From a bacterium (GTDB lineage: Bacteria > Zixibacteria > MSB-5A5 > CAIYYT01), in the NCBI GenBank assembly GCA_016708315.1, contig JADJGC010000023.1:496001-560000 (forward strand): a DNA stretch of 64,000 bases. Direction: 5' to 3'. A model generated the notes under the pieces. It did not search any database, was not told where the DNA came from, and saw nothing but the letters and a program-made list of their open reading frames with translations. The position numbers were made by a program, and so were the translations under genes. This document shows positions 35,797 to 44,469 of this stretch, one piece after another. Position 1 is the first letter of the stretch, and each line of letters opens with the position of its first letter.

Positions 35797-35827
35797 AAGC
35801 GTCCCGGAAGCGGGGCGCTTTTTTTGT
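35797..35827 (+). terminator. Rho-independent terminator after rpmA
   Basis: AAGCGTCCC pairs with GGGGCGCTT (one wobble) and runs into seven T, 28 bases after the rpmA stop. Confidence 0.88.
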
Positions 35828-35904
35828 GCAATTTCCTCCGTTTCAAAGCGGAACAGGCACATTTAATTACTCTTTACTGCTCAAATACTGCTCTGAAAAG
35901 CCGA

Positions 35905-35910
35905 TATAAC
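35905..35910 (+). promoter_or_regulatory. Likely -10 element just before lepB
   Basis: TATAAC ends eight bases before ATG 35919, so transcription would start about two bases before the start codon. A matching -35 is weak. With no ribosome site present, this suggests a leaderless lepB message. Confidence 0.4.
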
Positions 35911-35918
35911 TGGTGTAC

Positions 35919-36611
35919 ATGGCAACAGAGATTACTACCATCGGCGCCGCGCGGGCAATGCGGCGGAAACGTCAATCCCATATCAAGGAATATGTTGAAG
36001 CGATCTTGATTGCGGTCGTTATCGCAGTCATCTTGCGCATGTTCGTGGTGCAGGCGTACCGGGTATCTTCCGGCTCGATGGAGTACACTCTCCTTGAAGG
36101 CGATTTTTTATTCGTCAACAAGTTCGCCTATCGATTTGCCGAACCGCAGGTGAATGATGTCATCGTTTTTGAGTTCCCGATGAACCCGACCAAAGACTAT
36201 ATCAAGCGCATTGTCGCCGGACCGGGACAAATGGTCGAAGTCAAGGACAAGACACTGATGATCGACGGCCAGGTTGTTCCGATGATGGCCGGGATGTTCC
36301 ACTCGGATCCCGACACACTGCCGGAACTGTTCTCTTCGCGCGACCAGTTCGGACCGATGCAGGTTCCTGCCGATCACTATTTCGTGATGGGCGACAATCG
36401 TGATGACAGTCAGGACTCACGATTCTGGGGGTTCCTTGACAAGAGTCGAATCAAAGGCAAGGCGCTGTTCATCTATTTCAGTTGGGCGCCGGATCCGAAT
36501 GCACCGACAATCGAATCACCGTATGTTTTTGATTTGTTTTCGTCCGCTTGGTACAATGTTGCGAACTTAGGAACGCGACTTCGCGCCGACCGACTTTTCA
36601 CGCCGCTGTAG
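35919..36611 (+). CDS. lepB: Signal peptidase I
   Basis: 230 residues. Inner-membrane serine protease that removes signal peptides from exported proteins. One N-terminal helix (about 27-45) is followed by the nucleophile Ser53 in SSGSMEYTL and the general base Lys96 in YIKRIVAGPGQ, then GDNRDDSQDSRFWGF, all family boxes. ATG 35919 is taken as start; a GTG two codons earlier is possible. No ribosome site is seen, and a -10 element lies directly upstream. The gene follows rpmA after its terminator, so it is separately transcribed. Confidence 0.95.
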   Translation: MATEITTIGAARAMRRKRQSHIKEYVEAILIAVVIAVILRMFVVQAYRVSSGSMEYTLLEGDFLFVNKFAYRFAEPQVNDVIVFEFPMNPTKDYIKRIVAGPGQMVEVKDKTLMIDGQVVPMMAGMFHSDPDTLPELFSSRDQFGPMQVPADHYFVMGDNRDDSQDSRFWGFLDKSRIKGKALFIYFSWAPDPNAPTIESPYVFDLFSSAWYNVANLGTRLRADRLFTPL

Positions 36612-36757
36612 AACTCACTCCCTTTCCAGACTCAAAGAACCCGATAGATCGCTTGCGCTGCAGGTGATCGATTACTATTTTGGGATTTGATGACAGACTC
36701 ATTTCCCAACCCGGTGCGGTGTCAAGTGTCTGACACGCGCGACGGTTATCCAAAGCT

Positions 36758-38047
36758 ATGAATCAGGTTACCCTTGAGCTGATCGGCATTGCCGCTCTGA
36801 TCTTGCTGAACGGTTTCTTTGCCGGCTCGGAAATCTCGATCCTGTCCGTCCGCAAAAGCCAGCTCCGCAATCTGATTTCGCAGGGCAATCGTTCTGCCAA
36901 GAGGATTGCCAAGCTACTAGAACAGCCGGAAGAATTCATAGCGATGATTCAGGTCGGCGTAACGGTCGCCGGGACTCTCGCTTCGGTCATGGGCGGCAGT
37001 TCGATTGTTCCGCTCCTGATGCCGGTCTTTCAGGAAATGGGTGCGACAGTCGAAGTTTCAGAGAACTTGGCGGTCACTGCGGTTGTAGTCGTGCTTTCGA
37101 CGCTATTTCTCGTTATCGGTGAGTTGGTGCCGAAATATTTGGCGGTCAGTTTTCCCGAACAGCTGGCGCTAGGGGTAGCTCCGGCGGTTTCAATCTTTGC
37201 CAAAATGGCTTATGTACCCGCGAAGGTGCTCAGCGGGATGGTGCGGATAATCCTGAAGCCGTTTGGCCTGGTCGATCGCAGCGTCGAATCCGCGCACACT
37301 GATGAAGAAATCAATCTGATACTTAGCGAAGGACACGATCGAGGACACTTCGACAAAGCTGAACGTGATTTGATCGAAGGCGTATTCGAATTCGCCGATA
37401 CGACCGTTCGTCAGGCAATGACACCGCGGACGAGGATTGTCGGGCTGGATTTGAGTCTCGATCACGAACAAATACTGCGGCGAATCACGGAAGAGGGCTA
37501 TTCGCGCTATCCGGTATATGAAGACTCGCTGGACAATATCAAGGGAGTCATTCACACCAAGGACGTCATTAGCGTGCTCGTGTTAGGAAAGCTGATCATA
37601 ATTCACGACTTGATCAGGCCGCTGTCGTTTGTACCCGATTCAAAAATGATCTCGGCGCAGCTGCACGATTTTCAGCGCGATCAACAGCACATGGCGATTG
37701 CGCTTGACGAGTTTGGCGGTACGGCCGGATTGATTACACTTGAGGATATACTCGAAGAGATCGTCGGCGAGATTCGCGACGAGCACGATACCGAACTTGA
37801 GCCGTTCCTGTTAGTCAATGACCGACTTTGCCAGGTTCAGGGACAATACCCGATTGAGGATTTCAATAAGCAGTTCGAAGTCGAGTTAAGCGACGAGACT
37901 GCCGACACAGTGGGCGGTTTCGTGGTTGACCACATTGGCCGCGTGCCGAAACAGGGTGAGAAGATCTCGGTCGACGGACTGCAATTCGAAATAACGGCGG
38001 TGAAGGGTCCTCGGATCGAGCGTATGCGCGTCAGGAAGACGGCATAG
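36758..38047 (+). CDS. CNNM/CorC-type membrane protein (DUF21-CBS-CorC_HlyC)
   Basis: 429 residues. A DUF21 membrane domain (about residues 1-190, with NGFFAGSEISILSVRKSQL), a CBS pair (about 205-330, starting near VRQAMTPRTRIVGLD) and a CorC_HlyC domain (about 345-425). Relatives are annotated as hemolysin-like, but the better-studied ones are Mg2+ or Co2+ exporters or regulators of divalent cation balance, with CBS domains sensing ATP-Mg. It sits in the inner membrane. The convergent tonB gene ends four bases beyond its stop. Confidence 0.9.
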   Translation: MNQVTLELIGIAALILLNGFFAGSEISILSVRKSQLRNLISQGNRSAKRIAKLLEQPEEFIAMIQVGVTVAGTLASVMGGSSIVPLLMPVFQEMGATVEVSENLAVTAVVVVLSTLFLVIGELVPKYLAVSFPEQLALGVAPAVSIFAKMAYVPAKVLSGMVRIILKPFGLVDRSVESAHTDEEINLILSEGHDRGHFDKAERDLIEGVFEFADTTVRQAMTPRTRIVGLDLSLDHEQILRRITEEGYSRYPVYEDSLDNIKGVIHTKDVISVLVLGKLIIIHDLIRPLSFVPDSKMISAQLHDFQRDQQHMAIALDEFGGTAGLITLEDILEEIVGEIRDEHDTELEPFLLVNDRLCQVQGQYPIEDFNKQFEVELSDETADTVGGFVVDHIGRVPKQGEKISVDGLQFEITAVKGPRIERMRVRKTA

Positions 38048-38050
38048 AGC

Positions 38051-38773
38051 CTACTTCAGTTTGAATCTTACCTCGTAACTAACCCAGACCATGATTGGCT
38101 GTTTGTTCTGCATGGCAGGACGCCATTTCGAATCATGTGCTGCCGCTACAGCGGCTTCTTCAAAGCCGACATTGGCTTTCGAAGGAATCGCAACGATGAC
38201 GTCAACGACATTGCCCTCAGTATCGATAAGTACCTTCAGCCAGACACTCCCTTCGACGCTCATCTTCCGCGCAATCTCAGGATACTTTACTGCCGGAAAT
38301 TGAAGCGCCTTGGGTTGTTCATCGACCGCGACAAAGCTGTCGGGCGATGGGATGATTTCTGAAACGCTGCTTACGGAGCCATCGAGTACAGCGCCCTCTG
38401 CGAATCCGGTGTCACCAAGACTGTAGTAGTCGGAATAATCCTGCCTTGATGGCATGACGCGGTCATCCGGGACAAGAGTGTCGTCGACAGCTTCGACTCC
38501 GTTGAAGTCCGGAGGAGGTGGTGGTGCACCGTGTATAACTTCCGTCTCCGGTCGGAAGATCCGGGGTGGCGGCGTAAAATCACTTGGTCCGATCGTGACG
38601 CGGCCATTGTCAGGCAGTGGAATCGTAGTTCCGTCCCATACCAATGCCGCAATCGCAATGGCAAATCCGATGGCAATGATAATTGAGGTTTCCGCTACGA
38701 TGAAGTTACGCCGATAAGCTCGCTTCAGGTAAAGCGTTCCGGCAAGAGCCTCACTGTCTCTGTTTCCCAACAT
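38051..38773 (-). CDS. TonB-family energy transducer
   Basis: 240 residues: a short cytoplasmic tail, one membrane helix (about 28-46), a proline-rich periplasmic linker (PPPRIF, PPPPPDF) and a C-terminal TonB domain from about residue 165 (PEIARKMSVEGSVWLKVLID to the end). It would pass proton-motive force to outer-membrane receptors, evidence of an outer membrane. GGGAGGAG precedes ATG 38773. No ExbB or ExbD lies next to it. Confidence 0.9.
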   Translation of the reverse strand: MLGNRDSEALAGTLYLKRAYRRNFIVAETSIIIAIGFAIAIAALVWDGTTIPLPDNGRVTIGPSDFTPPPRIFRPETEVIHGAPPPPPDFNGVEAVDDTLVPDDRVMPSRQDYSDYYSLGDTGFAEGAVLDGSVSSVSEIIPSPDSFVAVDEQPKALQFPAVKYPEIARKMSVEGSVWLKVLIDTEGNVVDVIVAIPSKANVGFEEAAVAAAHDSKWRPAMQNKQPIMVWVSYEVRFKLK

Positions 38774-38971
38774 AATCTCCTCCCATCCAACATCTGCAAC
38801 ACGATTAGTGAGGATATCGTGATGTTGATGCCCGGTTTTGTGTGATTTTGGCGAGCCAGAAGCTCGACCGTTGTCTCTTCAATCTAAAGACAATTGGAAG
38901 TGGGATTTTGTTCCCGGATTTGTTTGTGGTTGCGCCGGAATTTTGCGAATAGTGAAATTCAAGTGTCCATT

Positions 38972-39014
38972 GTCCCAGCGTCCCGAGATCGGAGTCTTCG
39001 ACAAGCGCTGGGAC
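38972..39014. repeat. Inverted repeat upstream of tonB and downstream of the heptaheme cytochrome
   Basis: GTCCCAGCG (38972-38980) and CGCTGGGAC (39006-39014) form a perfect 9-base stem with a 25-base loop, just past the stop of the minus-strand cytochrome gene. There is no T-run. It may help end transcription or stabilise the message. Confidence 0.4.
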
Positions 39015-39035
39015 AGTAATCTCAGCGACTGAAAA

Positions 39036-40547
39036 CTACGGCTGCACGCCGGAATGGCAGTCGTAGCAGCCGGTTTCCTTCCAGGCTTCGTCAATATCGA
39101 CCGGGTGGTGGAACTCAAGCCCCTGCCCTGTGCTGTCGCGCATCATCTGGCCGGGATTTCCCTGTGCGGTTATGGTATGACAGGCATTGCAGTCGTGGGT
39201 GATTACTGCGCCGGCAGAAGACTTGTGTGTCCCCGAGTGGCAACGCATACAGCCGACATCATTGAAGTGGCCAATGTTGACCGGATAGGCGGTCCATTGG
39301 ACTTTCATTTCCGGAAAGATATTCTGCGAGTAAGCAAGCTGCACTCCGGCAATTGATTGCTCTATCGTCTTGCGTTTCTCCGGGTCATTGAGGAGACCGG
39401 ATTCTTGATAGTACTCGGTGATTGAAGAAGCAATGCCGCTTCTGGCTTCATCCTTGGTGGCATACTCTTTGGCCATTGCTTCGACGGCAAGGCGCTTAAT
39501 TGCGGGCAATGATGCATCAATGAATCCTGACTGGATAGCGCGGTCGACGGCGTAGTCGGGTGAACGATAAATATGGCTCGGGCGATTGTGGCAGTCGATA
39601 CAGTCCATGACGCGTTTTTCCAGCGAATCAAGCTGCACTGTTTCAAGAGGCTGCTCTTCATTCTCGTATAACGTCACCGTGCCGGTCGTCTTGTCGGTCA
39701 CTCTTACCCAGGGGATGTCCTGTCGTTCCCGGTCGCGGGCAATGTACTCTATCTGGATATCCGGATTGATGTGCCAATGGATACCGGCCTTTTGACCCTT
39801 ATGCGGCTCACCAGTGTCCGTTTTAATCAACATGTCGGTAGTCCAGACTGGGTTGCTATCGTCATACTGATAGTGAAGGAATGAACGCATTTCAGCGCCG
39901 TAGGTCTTCTCCGGCCAGTGGCACTCTTCGCAGGTTTCACGTGCCGGACGAAGGTCGGCAATCGGAGTCGGGATGGGACGCGGGAAGACATCAGCCATGA
40001 CAGCGTAAACCTGATAGGCGCCGGACAATTTGGATTTGGCGTACCAACTGGCGCCGGTACCGACATGACATTCGACGCAAGCGACGCGTGCATGAGGTGA
40101 CTGTTGATAGGCGGTATACTGCGGCTCCATGACATCGTGGCAGGTTTCGCCGCAGAATTGCACTGACTCGCTATAGTGAAATGCCTGATAACTTCCAACA
40201 GCAGATATGGTCAGAAAGAGCACTGTCCCAACGACGAAAATGATCGTGGCGTTACGGTGTCCCGGCTTGTTCAGGTCGACTAACGGCCACTTGTTAGCAG
40301 ATAGATCTTCACCGCGCTTCCAGCGCCGCCACTGGCGGTACATACCGATCGGGATAAGGACCAGGCCGAAAATCAAGATTCCCGGAAGTACCATGTAAAG
40401 GAAGATTCCGAAGTAGGCGCTCGTCTGCTCCATTGTGAAGTTGATGATCAGCATGACAACTATGACCAGGGCCATCGAAATGGCGACAAAGGCTCCGAGA
40501 GAGCTGATCCAATTGTATGCTAATCGCGGCAGACGTGGCTGTTCCAT
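39036..40547 (-). CDS. Membrane-anchored heptaheme cytochrome c, NapC/NrfH type
   Basis: 503 residues with three N-terminal hydrophobic segments (about 15-40, 45-70 and 100-122) and then a periplasmic domain with seven CXXCH motifs: CGETCH, CVECH, CEECH, CIDCH, CMRCH, CNACH and CYDCH. The first group resembles NapC/NrfH quinol dehydrogenases, which take electrons from menaquinol to periplasmic partners. It is larger than NrfH and carries extra hemes, so it may be both quinol oxidase and electron wire. AGAGGA precedes ATG 40547. It stands alone on the minus strand, about 6.7 kb from the other cytochrome cluster. The terminal acceptor is unknown. Confidence 0.87.
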   Translation of the reverse strand: MEQPRLPRLAYNWISSLGAFVAISMALVIVVMLIINFTMEQTSAYFGIFLYMVLPGILIFGLVLIPIGMYRQWRRWKRGEDLSANKWPLVDLNKPGHRNATIIFVVGTVLFLTISAVGSYQAFHYSESVQFCGETCHDVMEPQYTAYQQSPHARVACVECHVGTGASWYAKSKLSGAYQVYAVMADVFPRPIPTPIADLRPARETCEECHWPEKTYGAEMRSFLHYQYDDSNPVWTTDMLIKTDTGEPHKGQKAGIHWHINPDIQIEYIARDRERQDIPWVRVTDKTTGTVTLYENEEQPLETVQLDSLEKRVMDCIDCHNRPSHIYRSPDYAVDRAIQSGFIDASLPAIKRLAVEAMAKEYATKDEARSGIASSITEYYQESGLLNDPEKRKTIEQSIAGVQLAYSQNIFPEMKVQWTAYPVNIGHFNDVGCMRCHSGTHKSSAGAVITHDCNACHTITAQGNPGQMMRDSTGQGLEFHHPVDIDEAWKETGCYDCHSGVQP

Positions 40548-40701
40548 AACTATGTTCCTCTACTTATGATTTCAAATCGGCGGCATTGTACCGCCTGCAC
40601 ATTCTTGAAAAACACGATAGGCAAACTGTTGAATGATATCAAGGACATATTAGCCCCTTTATTCTCCATCTTGACACACTTCGGGGGCAGAAAAATAGGG
40701 A

Positions 40702-40730
40702 TTGACTCGACAGGAAATTGCGACTATTAT
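40702..40730 (+). promoter_or_regulatory. Promoter for SRP RNA (and perhaps dnaX)
   Basis: TTGACT at 40702-40707, a 17-base spacer and TATTAT at 40725-40730. Transcription would begin near 40737, about 60 bases before the first paired base of the SRP RNA, so a 5' leader would have to be trimmed. Confidence 0.7.
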
Positions 40731-40795
40731 CCTCCGGCGCGTTGGGATCGCGCGCTGGTCTGACAAAGGCAACCCGAATCTCATTGGGGGAGTTT

Positions 40796-40905
<110 letters not shown>

Positions 40906-40981
40906 CTTCCCTCTGTGAATGGACCGAACCAACAAAATTGAAAGCTGCCCGAAAGAGGGCAGACTGCAACAGAATCTGCTG

Positions 40982-42652
40982 ATGAGCTATTTCGTATTTT
41001 CACGCAAGTATCGCCCGCAGAAGTTCGGTGATGTATTAGCCCAAAAACACATCACTGAGACTCTGACCAAAGCCATCGAGTTTGACCGTGTCAGTCAGGC
41101 ATACTTATTCTGTGGTGTGCGCGGCACGGGCAAAACTTCGGTGGCGCGCATTCTTGCAAAACGCCTGAATTGTGCTTCGCCTCAGGGTGTCGAACCATGC
41201 GACCAATGCGATTCGTGCATAGGTATCGTTAAAGGCAGGTCTCTTGACATTCTCGAAATTGATGCGGCATCGCACACGTCAGTTGACGATATCCGCGAAT
41301 TGCGCGAAGCGATCAAGTATGCTCCAGTCGGCGGCAAGCACAAAGTCTACATCATCGACGAAGTCCATCGCTTGAGCGGATCGGCATTTGATGCCTTGTT
41401 GAAAACGCTGGAAGAACCCCCGGCACATGCGGTGTTTATCTTCGCAACGACGGAAGTCCACAAAGTTCCCCAAACGATACTCTCGCGTTGTCAGCGCTAC
41501 GATTTCAAACGAATCCCTGAATCGGAGCTTCGCAGCGCTCTTAGTGGAATTGCTGTTAAAGAGAATCTCAAGATCACCGACGATGCCATCGCCGAATTGG
41601 CGAAGCGTGGCGACGGTTCACTTCGTGATTCACTTTCGATTTTGGATCAGGTGGCTTCGTGGCAGCATGACGTCATTGATGTCAAGTTGCTCTCGGATGC
41701 GTTGGGAATTCTCCCGCGATCTGAGTACCGGGCGCTGATTTCGATGATTCGTTCGCAGGATGCGGCCGGGATAATTGATAAGATTGACAGCGTGCTCAAG
41801 GCCGGTGTCGGCGCAGCGGAGTTCATTCGCGGATTCCAGGAAGAGATCCGCATGATGTTGGTTCTCAAGGCGGCGCCGGATATCAGCGGAGAATACGGGA
41901 TTACAACTGATGAAGCGGCCGAGTACAAGTCAATCGGACAAGGCTATTCGCTTAATGATCTATTGAGAATTCAGAATCTTCTGGTCGCATTGGAACAGAA
42001 GCTTCGCGACGGATTCGATCCGGTGATCAATATTGAATTGGCTTTCCTGAAGCTGATGCAGATGGAGAGCACAATCTCGATTGAATCGGCACTGCGATCT
42101 TTGGCCGGCGGAGAGCCAATAACTACTTCACCAACATCCGCAGCACCGGCGGAGTCAAAAAAAAAACTCGAATTGACTCGTCCGGCACCTGAGCCGGCAC
42201 CTAAAACCGCTTCAATTCCGACAACGCAACCGCAACCAGTTCCAACTCCTGCGACTGATACCGACGTTCAAGAGATCTGGCAGAAGTTCATGTTGGCTCT
42301 GAAATCACAACATCGGAATCTCCAGATCAAACTTTCAATGGCTCAGGCACGTTCGATTGAAGGAAACAAACTGGCGGTGGCATTTGACCGGCATGGCGAA
42401 GTGCACGTACGGTATTTCCAGGACCGCGCGCAGCAACAAACGCTCGAGGGCATCATCCGCGAGGCGACGGGTCGCGAGTTGCGATTTAGTTTCTTTGTAG
42501 ATGCACAATGGACACCGAAACCGGAGGCCAGTTCTGGAAATTCGGGAGGGCAGCTTGCCGAAGGAGAACGCGAGGACCATCCGCTGGTGGCAAAGGCAGT
42601 CGAGATTTTCGATGCGGAGATCATCGCTCGACGCGAGTTGAAAGAAAGATAA
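40982..42652 (+). CDS. dnaX: DNA polymerase III subunits tau/gamma
   Basis: 556 residues. Clamp-loader ATPase of the replicative polymerase. Starts MSYFVFSRKYRPQKFGDVL, then Walker A GVRGTGKTSVARILA, four zinc-binding cysteines (CASPQGVEPCDQCDSC), Walker B with IIDEVHRLSG and the sensor SRCQRYDFK. Domain III ends near residue 375, a Pro-rich linker follows, and a C-terminal region binds polymerase. ATG 40982 fits the family's N-terminus; an ATG at 40919 would add 21 residues. A run of about ten A's in codons 392-395 sits exactly at the linker. The ybaB gene follows, but the recR that often completes this operon is missing. Confidence 0.95.
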   Translation: MSYFVFSRKYRPQKFGDVLAQKHITETLTKAIEFDRVSQAYLFCGVRGTGKTSVARILAKRLNCASPQGVEPCDQCDSCIGIVKGRSLDILEIDAASHTSVDDIRELREAIKYAPVGGKHKVYIIDEVHRLSGSAFDALLKTLEEPPAHAVFIFATTEVHKVPQTILSRCQRYDFKRIPESELRSALSGIAVKENLKITDDAIAELAKRGDGSLRDSLSILDQVASWQHDVIDVKLLSDALGILPRSEYRALISMIRSQDAAGIIDKIDSVLKAGVGAAEFIRGFQEEIRMMLVLKAAPDISGEYGITTDEAAEYKSIGQGYSLNDLLRIQNLLVALEQKLRDGFDPVINIELAFLKLMQMESTISIESALRSLAGGEPITTSPTSAAPAESKKKLELTRPAPEPAPKTASIPTTQPQPVPTPATDTDVQEIWQKFMLALKSQHRNLQIKLSMAQARSIEGNKLAVAFDRHGEVHVRYFQDRAQQQTLEGIIREATGRELRFSFFVDAQWTPKPEASSGNSGGQLAEGEREDHPLVAKAVEIFDAEIIARRELKER

Positions 42653-42718
42653 GCGCATCTGTATTGCGGCCCAGTTAACGAGCAAGAAAAGCAACTGAAG
42701 ATAGAAACGGAGTGAACA

Positions 42719-43045
42719 ATGGCCAAAGGTTTTGGCGATATGATGAAGCAAGTTCAGAAGATGCAGGCCAAGATGATGGAACTGCAGGAAGAGCTTGATA
42801 ATAAGCGCGTCGAGGCAACCGCCGGCGGCGGTATGGTTCGCGCGGTCGTTACCGGCAAGGGTGATCTCAAGGAGATCAAGATTGATCCGGAAGTCCTGAA
42901 AGAAGGCGATGTGGAGATGCTTGAAGAGTTGATCGTGTCAGCGATTAGCCAGGCACAGGCAGATGCTAACGCGCTTCAGCAAGAGACGATGTCGGGTCTC
43001 ACCGGCGGGTTGAATATTCCCGGTCTTGGCAGTCTCGGAATGTAG
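42719..43045 (+). CDS. ybaB: YbaB/EbfC nucleoid-associated protein
   Basis: 108 residues. Small dimeric DNA-binding protein that compacts or marks the nucleoid. Begins MAKGFGDMMKQVQKMQAKM, followed by a helical hairpin and the conserved VEATAGGGMVRAVVTGKGDL and IKIDPEVLKE. The C-terminus is Gly-rich (GLTGGLNIPGLG). It lies 66 bases downstream of dnaX, a pairing kept in most bacteria, where recR usually comes next; here a convergent thiamine kinase gene takes that place. Confidence 0.95.
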   Translation: MAKGFGDMMKQVQKMQAKMMELQEELDNKRVEATAGGGMVRAVVTGKGDLKEIKIDPEVLKEGDVEMLEELIVSAISQAQADANALQQETMSGLTGGLNIPGLGSLGM

Positions 43046-43062
43046 CTGCGAGGCAGTCTCTA

Positions 43063-43750
43063 CTAAGAATGGCGATGGACGACCAGCGCAGTGCCTGCAA
43101 TGGCAATATCTGCGCTGCTTGAAGCAAAGCGATTGCGAAGTGTCCACGTCGACCCCATTGTGACTTCGCTCTTATCCAATTCCCATTCTACACCGATGAT
43201 TGAGACAGCGATCTTCTCGTTCAATGGAATGATCGAAACGAAGTCGCCGGACTTCCCTGCCAACTGCAATTTCTCATTTTCCACCAAGTAGATGTGCTGG
43301 CGATGGTCGACTGCACGAACGCTTCTGGCAGTTGCCGGGTCTTTCATCAATCCTCGGGCAAGTTTGAGCAAAAGCAGATTTGCCAGAAGGTGATCTGTCT
43401 CGTAACGCGTATCGATAGCACCGTACAGCTCAATATCATCACAGCCCCGCTCTAATGCTGCGCGGATGGCCAATTCGCCGTCGGTTGCGTCTTTTCTTTC
43501 CGGGTAGCGGATCATCTCGATTTCATTGTACTTCTGCAATACCGTAGGATCGACAGAATCAAAATCGCCTATTATGAGGTCTGGTTTGAGTCCAAGAGAC
43601 TCGAACAGCATGGAGTCCGCCGTCGGCGGCGATTACTAAACGCCCTTCGCGATTGTGAACAATGGCACGGCGGTAGAATTCGGCCTGTTCCGTAGGATAG
43701 GAACCGTGGAGAAAGACTGAGGCAGAGCGCATTTGTTCTTGGTTATCCAT
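43063..43750 (-). pseudogene. Thiamine pyrophosphokinase with apparent single-base frameshift
   Basis: Thiamine pyrophosphokinase turns thiamine plus ATP into thiamine diphosphate. The N-terminal part (from ATG 43750) reads SASVFLHGSYPTEQ to VIAADGGLH, then the homology continues in another frame from 43611 with LFESLGLKPDLIIGDFDSVD and on to the usual C-terminal thiamine-binding domain. Skipping one base near 43609-43612 rejoins them with family-perfect spacing (GGLHLFESLGLKPD). So either one base is extra in this assembly or the gene is newly broken. All other motifs (GDFDSVD, KDATDGELA, TDHLLANL) are intact, which favours a sequence error or a very recent change. Confidence 0.8.
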
Positions 43751-43945
43751 CGTTATCGTTAATTGAAACGAGCGCGAATGATACTTTCATTCAGATTCCA
43801 GTATAAGCAGGAATCAGAATTTCACAAAGCTCTATCGCAGAGCTATCGAGTACCACAAAATCAGACTTTGAATGAGAAAATATCCTGCATTCTCACCACC
43901 ACGCGAGCCCTACAAATAAAGTCGGGCTATCTTTGCTATGAATTC

Positions 43946-43967
43946 GCAATATCCTATAGGATTTTGC
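43946..43967 (+). promoter_or_regulatory. 22-base palindrome upstream of the Rrf2 regulator
   Basis: GCAA, one base, ATCCTATAGGAT, one base, TTGC: perfectly symmetric except one base pair. It lies 48 bases upstream of the regulator start, near TTGCTA (43933-43938) and TATAGG (43955-43960), and is a good autoregulatory operator candidate. Confidence 0.55.
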
Positions 43968-44014
43968 GTATATACCATAGTTAAAGAAGACAATCATTGT
44001 AGGATAATTAAAGC

Positions 44015-44450
44015 ATGATAACAAACCGGTCGTACTATGGCATTAGCGCGCTCATTTATCTGGCAGTAAATTCGAAAGGCAAATTCATCGGAATCCGGGG
44101 AAATTGCCACCAGACAGAATCTGCCGATCAGGTTTCTGGAGTTGGTGTTTTCGCGGCTCAGAGCCACTGACATCGTGAAGTCAACTCGCGGAGCGGCCGG
44201 TGGCTATCAGTTGGCGAGAGTACCACAAGAGATTACCTTGGCCGAGGTAATCTCGGTATGCGAGGGATCAAGCGAGTTTGTGCTGCCAAGCACAGTAACC
44301 GAGCGAGTCGGCCCGGACGACCCGATTGGAAAGTCGCTTGTCAAGATCATGAATGAGCAGTTTGCCCTCTTGCACCGTAACCTGGCAGCTACGACATTGG
44401 CAGATATTATTCGTTCGTCCGGATTAGCAGCTGAAATGTATTGGATTTGA
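44015..44450 (+). pseudogene. Rrf2-family regulator with single-base frameshift
   Basis: Winged-helix regulator of the Rrf2 family (IscR/CymR/NsrR relatives). From ATG 44015 the protein reads NRSYYGISALIYLAV and so on, then after the run GGGG at 44097-44100 the frame breaks. Removing one G restores IREIATRQNLPIRFLELVFS joined to STRGAAGGYQLARVP, the classic Rrf2 wing. The visible protein has no CxxxxxC(x)7C iron-sulfur pattern. Because cysK follows 19 bases later, a CymR-like role in cysteine supply is likely. The extra G in a homopolymer looks like a sequencing error, but a true mutation cannot be excluded. Confidence 0.8.
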
Positions 44451-44469
44451 ATTGCGAGGAGAGTGAAAT

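Noticed and set aside
43763..43984. 73-codon open frame between the thiamine kinase and the Rrf2 regulator
   Set aside because: No ribosome site, no family resemblance, and it covers the regulator's palindrome and promoter.
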